Assembly (NCBI GenBank): GCA_009739215.1 | Contig: VSJF01000001.1 | Coordinates: forward strand, 1,674,001-1,738,000 | Origin: Floccularia luteovirens | Taxonomy: Eukaryota > Basidiomycota > Agaricomycetes > Agaricales > Squamanitaceae | Direction: 5' to 3' | Length of the DNA stretch: 64,000 nt | Shown: positions 23,517 through 32,804 of the stretch, in pieces | Layout: each line of letters starts with the position of its first letter | Position numbering within the stretch: the stretch's first letter is position 1 | The notes under the pieces: generated by a model | The model's database searches: none | The model's input: only the letters and a program-made list of their open reading frames with translations | Told to the model about the DNA's origin: nothing | Position numbers and translations under genes: made by a program

Positions 23517-24670
23517 TTACTGTGCGCCAACTTTGCTTTCTTCAGTCGCTTTAGCCTCATCTACTCTACGGTCCCTGTCCACATTGATATCATCCAAAAT
23601 TTTCTTCGCTCCGTTCTCCATCAGAATTCTTGCAAGTCTCTCACCGACCTGCTCCGCTTCCTTGGTGTTCGAAACCTTTTCTTTCAGGGCATATTCAACA
23701 TGAGCACTGCCGTCGATAGCAGTGACACAGCCAGTCAAACTGAGAACGTTGCTTTCATCCAGCTTACTTGCCACGCCCACCGGAACGCTACATCCGCCTT
23801 CCAGAACTCTTAGGCAGGCTCGTTCCGCCAAGCACATCCATTGTGTTTCGCGGTGTGTAAGTTGTTCACATAACCTGATAGTCTCAACGTCATCGCTACG
23901 AACTTCAATTCCCAATGCTCCTTGTGAAACTGCGTGTAGCAGTGTCGGCGGTGTAATATCTGATGTAACGCGATCACCCATCCCTAGACGAACAAGGCCT
24001 GCCTTCGCAAGGATAAGGGCTGCGTATGGACCGTCTGGGGCATCCAATTTTGCTAGCCGTGTATTCCTAATGTATCAAAAACTTGTCAGGAAAACACATG
24101 GATTTTCAATTAGGTCGTCGTACAAGTTACCACGCTTTAGGACAAGATTGAGTATTTACGAATCGGTGGCTATAGATATGATTGACTTACAACATCTTGG
24201 AATTTCAGTTGCGGGAATTTTCTTTTCAACTGTGCCACCCTTCTCACACTACTTGTGCCCACTACGCTACCAGCTGGTAATTCTTCAAGCGATTTCCAAG
24301 TTTCACCTCGTTTGACGACAAGACTGTCGACGGGGTCTTCTCGCTCTAGGATACCTGCAATGATGCAACCATCTGGGAGAATTGTAGGAACATCCTTCAA
24401 TGAATGTATAAGCATGTCCACTTGGTGCTCAATCAATGCAACCTCGAGTTCCTTCGTCCATAATGATTTTCCGCCAAGAAGATATAATGCTTGGGATTGG
24501 TTCTTGTCGCCAGCAGTAGCCATGAAAGATGTCGCAAATTTAGGGTCTGCATTGGACGATGATGTTTGTGGATACAACGCTTGTAACGATGCAAGGACGA
24601 TATTGGACTGAACCTGAGCAAGCTGGGATGCTCTGGAGGCGAGTGTGAACGTTCTCTGGTTCTGGGACAT
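23517..24670 (-). CDS. hem3: Porphobilinogen deaminase (hydroxymethylbilane synthase)
   Basis: Joins four porphobilinogens into hydroxymethylbilane in heme synthesis, in the cytosol. Start ATG 24670 (MSQNQRTFTLASRASQLAQV). Blocks in order: FTLASRASQLAQVQS, GDKNQSQALYLLGGKSLWTK, HSLKDVPTILPDG (active-site region), VVGTSSVRRVAQLKRKFPQL, then after an intron RNTRLAKLDAPDGPYAALIL, TQWMCLAERACLRVLEGGCS, where the Cys in GGCSVPVG binds the dipyrromethane cofactor, and a C-terminal domain. The large intron region is about 24068-24195. Stop TAA 23517-23519. About 345 residues, normal for fungi. Confidence 0.95.
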
Positions 24671-25100
24671 TTTCTATGTATTTTTGCTGGGTAATGATGG
24701 TTCTATATGAGCAGAGCTGAAATCCTCAAAGGATTGAATACTACCCGGCGTCGGCACGGCAGATAAGATGTAACGACGCTTAAACTCACATCGCGCTTCG
24801 GCTGCTGCCGGTAAACCTCGGACCGAATTCAACATATTGCAGATATCATCGTTCCCTACTAATATCCCGAGCGAATTCCCTTGCCTTAGTCACTAGCGGC
24901 TTCTCTGCGGTTGAATGCAGAAAAAAAATGTTAACAATCATAGCAAAGAAGTGGTTCTGCACATGAGAATTGTTCGTAGTACTAAATAAATTACAGATAC
25001 AGCATTCCAATCGAAAAAGCACATTTGCCAGTTTGGAAATACACGTTTTAACCAGCTGAGACCCTGTTCTTGATAAATAACAAACACCAGAGATGCGATG
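24671..25100. other. Intergenic region, vid30 3' end / hem3 promoter
   Basis: 430 bases. No ORF, repeat or RNA gene that I can support. Confidence 0.5.
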
Positions 25101-27734
25101 TTATGTTTCTAAGAATTCTTTGGTCATGTCAGCAAATGCGGCTGAGCCTACACCGAGAATTCCAAGCTGCAGAAGACATGTTGAAGTATGACGATAAAGG
25201 GTTTCCAATGGGGGAGAAGTAGGGAGTCCTTGTGATTCTATAAAAGAGTATAGTTAAAACGTGCCCAAAGGTCAAATTGTCAGACGAACTCAAAATAGCT
25301 TGGTTCAATTCGTTTGACAAAGTGACTCTTGCTCCTTGCCCAGATATTACAGCTGCTTCACCACCCGCATCCAAGGGATTTTCCCATGCAAGAATGCCGA
25401 ATGTCTGTTGAAAGATCTGTCGGACTTCTTGCCTCATGTCATCTTTGTAGTCTTTTGTCAATGTTTGTCCATATGCGATGGCATTGCTTAAAGCCAATTC
25501 ATACTGTAATGATGCTCCACCAGTACGGACTCTGCGTTCACGTCGAGAAAAATCGCCCATTCTGGACTCAGAAGAATAACCAGACTTTCCAACCGAGTCA
25601 TTCGAGGAGTTATACGAGACCGAACTATTTTCTTCGAAGTCTACAACCATGCCGTCTTCGTCTAGCCAATCGAGGTTTGAGTTGTCCTCGCCTCCTTCCA
25701 GCTTTTTTTTCATTGCCGATGTTTCGAGAATCAATTCTACGAATTTCCTGCAACGTAGTTTGAACTTCATTATCCCGTTTTCGGCTGTCAATACGCTTGG
25801 AAAATACTTTTGCGCGTCGTCAAGAGCAGAATCAACATCCCCCGAGAGAATAGAATTGACTATTTTGGTTCTGACATCAATAATACCGCCCGTTCTTTCG
25901 TCCCCAATGACTTCCAGCTCCGATGTGTCATTTGATGAAATTACTTCCATATCGGTATCATATTCACTTTTTGTGTCATTGAACATTCTTTCTTCAACTA
26001 CTTCCTCTTGCTGTTTCTGAAACTCCCGAGCAGTCGTTCCATATCCATGGTGAACAAGATAAGACATGACAAGATCATTAATTATCATTTTTGATTGCTC
26101 GTCCGGGAGTGAGTATTTCGGAGTATTTTTGTCCGTTGGTCTCACGCAGTTATGGAGACGGGCTAGGAAGGATGTATCGAGAGGAGTCTCGAGAATTTTT
26201 GTCCAAGTCGCATTCTTTTGTTGCTGCACATGATAATCAATGTCATACTTGAATGATTCGTGACCAAAATTAACGCGAATAACTTCGTCGTGGTACTGTA
26301 AGCCAACGCAAGGGTAAAGTTCAATCCCTTCTCCGATATATCCGAAAGCGGTATCTAGAGACGGTGGAATTGAAGTGGTATATCAGGAGGTAAGGTTGGC
26401 GGACGCACCTATCAAAGTCCCATTTCTAGTGAAGAACGCCTTTTGTGTCGTGAAATCTATCCCACAACCTACAGTGTCCCCAGCTGAAGTAAGATCAGTC
26501 ACTGGTCGCTGGGGTGCACAGCTTGCTTACTGCCATATGTAGGTCCAAAAGCGACGCTGCCTTTCTCGGGAGCACAAGCACACCCGTCCTCCGCTTGGTA
26601 TCCCCATGAATTAGGCTCCCAACCTGGAAGTCGCGATAGTTTCGCATTGCGTCCAGAAAACCTAACAGCAAGTGAGATCATCAATTTCAGCATTTCCACG
26701 CAATCAAAAAACCAACCCGATTGAGATTTGTCTATAACAGAATTATGAATAACGCGGCAATTCTTTTTAACTGGAAAACGCACCCCTTCGGTTCCTTGTT
26801 GAGAATATCTACTTCATAATAATAGATACCGCAAGCCGGAGGAATGGAATAATTGGATCGCGCAACAGAAGCATCTTTCTCACCACCACATGAAGCTCCT
26901 GAGCAGATACATTAAATTAGTGCCGGCAAAATAACAAAGAAACAAACCATGATATAGTAGTTCGCGTCCATTCTGAGATACACTGAGCGAAGCATGGCGA
27001 TCTTGATCATTCCAGCGGGTAGGTAAATTAAATTCTGGAACGTCTAGTAAAGTTTCGGAAAGTGATGAGTCGGCCCCACTTCCACGTGCAGGCCCAGGGA
27101 GAGCAGTAATTTCATCATCGCTATCTGAGGATATAGCTTGGAGATGTGTTTGTGTTTTGTTGGTAGAAGAATTTGGTTTGCGACTTGGGAAGGGATAAGG
27201 AGAAGGCTCAGAACGCAAGAATTCTCTCAGCGCAGAATGCTCGAGGTAAGCAGGCCTTGGGAATAGAGAATGCGGTAGAGATGATTCCGAATTGGCCAAC
27301 GCTTGTCTTTGAGCACTAGTCCCTCTAGCCCCCACCCCGCTCATTCTACGTGATTGAGATGAGCCAGTGGGATGGGTTGGGCCACATGCCGCGTCCAAAC
27401 TACGTGCTGCATCCGTTCCAGCGCGGATGACCCGAGGTTCATACGAAGCGGGTGCTCTACCAGTGTTTCTTGTGATAACCGGGGATGTGGAACGTGCGGT
27501 AGTGCGAACCACGGAGTGTGGTAGGAATTGATTCGCAGCATCGCGACTATGAACAGTGTCGATATTGTGATTGTGAAAAGTTGTGGATGGTTGTTGAGAG
27601 AAAGAGTGGGAATAAGTCGGCCTCGACCTGGGCGGGGGGATGAATGGGATAGAAATTAGGGATTCAATGTCGTGGGCTGAGGAAGAGCTGCGTGGTATAG
27701 GAATGCTAGCAGACCTTGATGGACGAGACGCCAT
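25101..27734 (-). CDS. vid30: Vid30/RanBPM-type subunit of the GID (CTLH) ubiquitin ligase
   Basis: Scaffold subunit of the GID/CTLH E3 complex, which in yeast degrades gluconeogenic enzymes. Start ATG 27734. Residues 1-280 are disordered and Ser/Pro/Arg-rich. Then a SPRY domain: PACGIYYYEVDILNKEPKGC, FSGRNAKLSRLPGWEPNSWG, GDTVGCGIDFTTQKAFFTRN, GEGIELYPCVGLQYHDEVIR. Next a LisH motif (MIINDLVMSYLVHHGYGTTA), a CTLH domain (VRTKIVNSILSGDVDSALDD) and the CRA domain (YGQTLTKDYKDDMRQEVRQI, NPLDAGGEAAVISGQGARVT). The last exon reads ESQGLPTSPPLETLYRHTST, then GILGVGSAAFADMTKEFLET, stop TAA 25101-25103. Its frame requires a 51-base intron with donor GTTCGT near 25290. Seven or more introns. Confidence 0.9.
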
Positions 27735-27830
27735 GGTTCAGAGCAGCAGAGTTATCATAGTCTCTGTGACATATCACACAGCTATATCAAGTCACGTACG
27801 CGTCAGTATCATCCTTAGCCGCGTACCACC
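27735..27830. promoter_or_regulatory. 96-base divergent promoter, vid30 / ump1
   Basis: Only 96 bases separate the opposing start codons. The segment contains TCACGTACGCGTCA near 27791-27806. No proteasome-control (PACE) element of the yeast type was found. Confidence 0.55.
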
Positions 27831-28347
27831 ATGGTCTGTCCCTTCTGTTTCCTCATTGTTTGTATATTCTGACATTCACATAGCAGTCAGCCCTCAGAAT
27901 TGTTCCTGCTAAACAACTCAAATCTGCCTCAATCAAGGACACCTCTAATAGCCTTGGTCTGCATGATACTCTTAATTATGGTCCCCGTACCATTGCAGCC
28001 GAGTTGAAGTCAGAGAATGATCTCAAAGAACGTTTGCAAAATGTACAATACTCTATCCATCTCCCTATTCGCTCCTCTGATAACTGTTCTAGTGGGAAGA
28101 GACACAGGACAATACAAAACTAACACTACAACGTAACATATATGGTTTAGGCGTACCGTTGCGTCTCCTCATGGAACGCAAGATCGTTGCTGTTGTAGGT
28201 GCGACCTCGATGCTTTGAACCGCACCTGACAATATGTAGGATAATGGGCTCTCGCCTTCCAATCTGCACCTAGACATCCTGATGGGCCGCGACGAATTGA
28301 TTGAACCTGCAGATGTCTTTCTGGGTATGTTATCAGAAAATATGTAA
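27831..28347 (+). CDS. ump1: Proteasome maturation factor Ump1
   Basis: Short-lived chaperone of 20S proteasome assembly, degraded when the proteasome matures. The start ATG 27831-27833 is followed at once by an intron (27834-27883) ending in CATAG; the next exon gives QSALRIVPAKQLKSASIKDT. Then SLGLHDTLNYGPRTIAAEL, RLQNWEETQDNTKLTLQRN and IYGLGVPLRLLMERKIV, the hallmark Ump1 block, and after another intron NLHLDILMGRDELIEPADVF. Ends LGMLSENM, stop TAA 28345-28347. About 135 residues, as expected. The gene is easy to miss because no single exon exceeds about 140 bases. Confidence 0.9.
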
Positions 28348-28548
28348 TTTGCTTGCTGAAACCATGCCGAAGGTATGGAAAGTGGTCGATCACAGGATAT
28401 ACACCTTAACATGGAAAAACGCCGTGGTGTATAGGTCAGTTATATCTTTCTCAGCCATGTTATATGACTGTAAAAATTTTTAACTTTTTCGGTACCGTAC
28501 AGATTAGACAGCGTCTGCCTTACTTGATGTACTGAGTGAGAATACCTA

Positions 28549-30271
28549 TTAAACGTGATCCTTGATTCCCTCACTGTAAAAAATGCCCTGTCGCACTACC
28601 ATTTGCGCGCTCGTTACGCAACCCTCAAGGAGTGGTATGCCGGGATAAACATAAGCCCCACATATCCAGATTCCTGGCCCCTTGCCATCCTCTAGCCTTC
28701 CGGCCCCTTGCAAATCACCTAAGCGACGATCTCCCTGACCAGCACATTGCCAGTATTTCCGTCTTTCTACGAATAATCTTTTCAGGGCTTTCTTCGACTT
28801 TACGGTCATGACTGCACGATCCAGTCTTGTCACGCTAAGCAGGGTCTCTTCTTTTGGGACGAAGATCGGATTTGTGGTCTGATATATATTTCGTGATTTA
28901 TCTGGGTATCCTTCCGGTCGCGGCAGTACATGAGTCGCCATTGTATAAGTTGTGGGCATGCACAAAGAGTATTCCGAAGGCGATTTTTGCTTTGAAAAAG
29001 TGTCGCCGGTGATCTTTCTCCAGTCGACGCTAGTAAGGTTTATGTCGCGTCTGTCACGTTTATCATCAGGAAGAAGGGAATCATCAGTATGGTTGACAAC
29101 TATTGTTGGTCGGTATTCAAAGGCTTTCAAACACTCTGTTAAAGCGGTCAGAGTTCTGTGGCTTGAATTCGCATTGCTTGGGATAGATGTCATATATTCC
29201 TTCAAAAGAGGAACTGCATGTCTTGCCTGCGTTGCAAATATAACATGGTGGAAGCCGTGAATTGCTTCAAGCTTGTCGCCCTTCAAGTAGTGAACTGAGG
29301 CAAGTTGCACGTCCTCACTGTCCGGCTTTATTGCGATGATAGGTGCAGAAACATATATATGGTGGACACCCGTCGCTAGGCGTTGAACAACGTCGCGTAC
29401 CCCATTTACTATTGTATAATGGTGTGTACCCAGTGTCAACCAGATGTAGTCTACAATATAGAAATCAGTCTGCAAAATCAATCCGAACTACGGGACCAAC
29501 TCACCTAGCAACTCTTCAACTGGATGGTTAATTATATCTGTCTCCGAAACGGTGCATACTGCGGAAAATAAAGGCACGAGCACATTGTACGCATAGTTTC
29601 TCCAAGCATGGTCCATTCCCGCAAATTTCGCTACAAAATTCGTTGGTGTAATTCGTTCTGCCCACTCTCCAAAGGTCATTGATTCCAGTCCATCCTCCCT
29701 CCAAAACGGAGCAGATTTCGGAAGTGTCCATATATAGCACGCAATAATCTGAATGAGTGTGATAACGAACAACCAGATGGCATAAGATTTCCGGAAGAAG
29801 TTCGTTTTGTTTGCGTATTTGTCACATATTGTAGTTGGAATCCCCACTCCTCGTCGCCCAGATACCCCATTGTATATGAGGAAAGTGGTGAGCTTCCTTG
29901 CTTTAGCTAGAGGGTTGAAAGAAGAGAATGCATATGTGAAATCCGCTTGTTTAAATACAACACCAAGGTTTTGATATAATTCAATTAGACGGGGATACGG
30001 CCCTCCTTGGAACGAGCGCATCGGGACGTCTATTCGCCATTCTTTCGAGGAATCTGGTGATTTTATTGAGATGGACTCAGAGTCCATGCCAACTGAAGGA
30101 GACTGGTATAACAGAGCTCAATTAAGTAGACAAAGAGAAAATAATGGAACTCACCTTCTCAAATAAATGTACCTCGAACGATACGTTACTGTCAGACTTC
30201 CTGGTTAACAAATGAGCTGCTGTAAGCCCAGCTAGACCGCTTCCCACGACCGCAACTTTTACTGTCTTCAT
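28549..30271 (-). CDS. FAD-dependent oxidoreductase (COG2907 / amine-oxidase fold)
   Basis: FAD-binding protein of unknown substrate. Start ATG 30271 gives MKTVKVAVVGSGLAGLTAAH, the FAD-binding GxGxxG with the acidic residue in HLFEK. Then WRIDVPMRSFQGGPYPRLIE, FTYAFSSFNPLAKARKLTTF, a hydrophobic segment (YAIWLFVITLIQIIACYIW), FWREDGLESMTFGEWAERI, and in the large 3' exon HHYTIVNGVRDVVQRLATGV, GFHHVIFATQARHAVPLLK and KGPGIWICGAYVYPGIPLLE. The last is the C-terminal FAD-contacting motif. Stop TAA 28549-28551. About 530 residues, two introns near 29460-29505 and 30085-30155. The layout matches predicted NAD/FAD-binding proteins of the COG2907 group. The membrane segment may anchor it. Confidence 0.85.
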
Positions 30272-30854
30272 TTGTGTCGTAGGTTAGGCGTCGTTGTTAC
30301 TTCTGTGCCTGTTTCCTGGGTGTTTGCTTGCAGTCGTAATCGTGGAGAGCCGAGTAAGAAGTGGGGAACAGATGATCAATCCTGAAAATTTTCTGCACAT
30401 GTTTATTTCACGAGATATATCAGGGGTTGATAACCAGCCGCCAATGTTCCTGTGTCAACTATACCATGGGCTATTTTGAGCATATCCGGGAAACGGTTTC
30501 TCACACCCGACCGGTTTATTATCCCAAGAAGTAAACCCATCGAGTAGAGGTACGCAGCTTTACGCAGTAGCTGTGGGTGAGTAGCACCCACAAGAAGTCA
30601 TACTCGGGAAGAGATTCTCATACGCGAATGCCTATGACCTGAAATAAAGTTACTACAGTAAAATACATCAATATGTAGGGTGTATATCTGTCATGATATG
30701 ATACAATCCTGTGCAATCATCAAGTAACCGTGAACATTTCATTGTCCGGGTACTTTCAGCAAGTTTCATCAACCCTGCAATCTTTTCCAGATATGTCAAA
30801 GGTTCCGATGGTTTTTTTGGCGTCGAGAGCGAGTTTGACCTTTCCCAAATGAGA
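30272..30854. other. Intergenic region, MFAP1 3' end / FAD oxidoreductase promoter
   Basis: 583 bases between two minus-strand genes. A 62-codon minus-strand open frame at 30403-30591 has no ATG at its start and no recognised family. No repeat or RNA gene seen. Confidence 0.45.
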
Positions 30855-32626
30855 CTAGTCAACTCGTCTCCGCTTACCCCGATGTTCATCATCGACCGAC
30901 CGATCTCGAGGATTTGAGTACCCACTCTGTGAGTGATTCTTATCTGGGAGAGGAGACCTGGAGCGACGAGGATTCCTATAGTCTTGACCATTATTTTGTC
31001 CAGCCATTTCATAATCATCTGTATGGTGATATCCATCATGCCTTCCATTATCATTCCTTTCACTTTCCCGCCACGAATTAGAATGACGAAATGACCTTCT
31101 ATCCTGGAAATCATCATCACGACTCGTCAATGGTCCTTTATTTTGGGGACAATCTACAATTTCGGTTGGATAATTTAGACACTTTTTGGTTAGGACTAAG
31201 ACGAAAAGTGTGACCTTTTTTAAGATGAGGACCTCCACAGAGGAAACATCCACTGCCACCGTCGAAAGTCTTTCCGCCAGCTTTAAGCGTAGTATTTCCA
31301 CCAAGGCTTAGGGCAGATGTAGACGTGTCTTGGTCAAGCAAATGTGTATACTTTGTGCGACTCCTTTTTCCGAAGTTTTTTACTTGCATGACTTTGGGCA
31401 ACATCGAAACATCAACTGTCGACTCTGTAGCCTCAGTAAAATCGTGCCTCTTTAGGATCTCTTCGTCCTGGATGGTATATGAGCTATTGAATTCCTCAAC
31501 AAGATGAAACATACCTGATGGAAAGCACCCTTATGCCAATATTTTTGTAGGAATTTCTGCTGTCCCTTAGGTTTTTCCTCCCTAAGTTTTTGCGCTCTCT
31601 CTGAGTCCTCTTTCATCCGTTGTTCCTCGGGCATTGCTCTCCTCCTTTCTATTTCCTCTCGCTCCTCCTCTCTACGCAACTCTTCTTCTTTCTCCTTCTT
31701 TATTCTACCAAGTTCTCGTAGTCTCCAGGCTTCGAATTCTGCTTCAGGATCTAATCCATCAGTATCATCAACATCTGGTACTTCGTCATCTTTTTCTTCT
31801 ATTAACCACATCTATTTAGATGGGACTCCAGAAATTAAAATAATTCAATACTCACTTTCTGCAAGTTCACGTCGGATGCTCTCCGCAACGAGATCATGAC
31901 TCTGTTTCCGTCTCTCCTCTGCTTCGGCTTCTTTCTTCTTAATAACTTCTTCGTTGTCCTGGGCTAAAGATTCTCGCTCTGCGATAGTAGTTCTTGCACG
32001 TCTGAAGATGAAGGTTTACATTCAGACAACTAGTTGGAAAATATCCAAGGTATGGCTCACTTAGGGACAAATACTGGTCTGAGTTGTACCTTTGGTACCT
32101 CTTCTTCAGATTCGGATTCAGAATCATACTCGCTTGACTTTGGGAGAACTTAGCCTACAGGACGTATGACAGAATGAGTGATATACCTCATCGGATTCCG
32201 GTTTTGCACCATCTTGCACTTCATTATCTTCATCTTCTTCGGATTCTGGAAAGAATTTATTGAATAGGTAGACACAAAAGGCTTGTTATGTGTACCTTCA
32301 TCCTCTAAAGCTGTACGACCAGACTCTTCGCGTCCAGCAACAATAACTTTGCCTTCCTTGGATATGCTGACGTCTTTCAAGGACACATTCATGGATTTTA
32401 CTCTCCCTGAAGCCTTCTGTAGTTCACGGCCGTCCTCATCTTCGTCTGCCTGAACAATATCCTGATTACCCTCAATCAGAACGTCCCCCTCCTCTTCTAA
32501 CTCTGGTGCCTCCTCATCTTCCGAGTCAGAATCACGTTCTACAGCACCCTTGGGGACCTTCCCTTTCCAGTAGCGGGCAGCAGGTCGAGGCAGACGTGGA
32601 GCGTCCTTACGAGCAACGGATGTCAT
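30855..32626 (-). CDS. Spliceosomal protein MFAP1 homologue with zinc knuckle
   Basis: Component of the spliceosomal B complex (yeast Spp381 is a distant relative). Start ATG 32626 (MTSVARKDAPRLPRPAARYW). The N-terminal part is acidic: DSDSEDEEAPELEEEGDVLI and YESESESEEE-like stretches. A middle block VQLRPVFVPKRARTTIAERE precedes a long charged coiled coil (EAWRLRELGRIKKEKEEELR, REEEREEIERRRAMPEEQRM). The family signature follows: KPKGQQKFLQKYWHKGAFHQ, then DEEILKRHDFTEATESTVD and VMQVKNFGKRSRTKYTHLLD. The end adds CFLCGGPHLKKDC, a CCHC-like knuckle whose Asp and last Cys come from the next exon, and an Arg/Ser/Asp-rich tail ending GKRRRVD. Stop TAG 30855-30857. Introns near 31142-31210, 31455-31515, 31805-31855 and 32000-32070. 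Confidence 0.88.
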
Positions 32627-32750
32627 GAGTTGAAAGGTTAGCCGTAGTATGACTAAGCTACTTGACTTGTAAAAAATAAAAAAAGTCTTGCATTCAGCAC
32701 ATAGAATTGGCATATGGTTACTACCCCTGTAGAATATCCAACAACAATGT

Positions 32751-32770
32751 TATCACATATTATCACATAT
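32751..32770. repeat. Perfect 10-base tandem duplication
   Basis: TATCACATAT occurs twice in direct succession in the gap between MFAP1 and the BTB gene. Too short to call a functional element. Confidence 0.6.
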
Positions 32771-32804
32771 ATACAAAATGGTTTACAGATAATTACTTGA
32801 ACCC

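Noticed and set aside
23722..24315. 197-codon plus-strand frame opposite hem3
   Set aside because: It is the antisense shadow of the deaminase coding sequence.
25237..25259. A 23-base intron (GTTTTAAC...TATAG) in vid30
   Set aside because: Too short for splicing and leaves the wrong frame; the 51-base intron fits.
30403..30591. 62-codon minus-strand open frame (AAYLYSMGLLLGIINRSGVR and following)
   Set aside because: It starts with GTG, not ATG, has no supported neighbouring exon and matches no family I know; left as chance or a decayed fragment.
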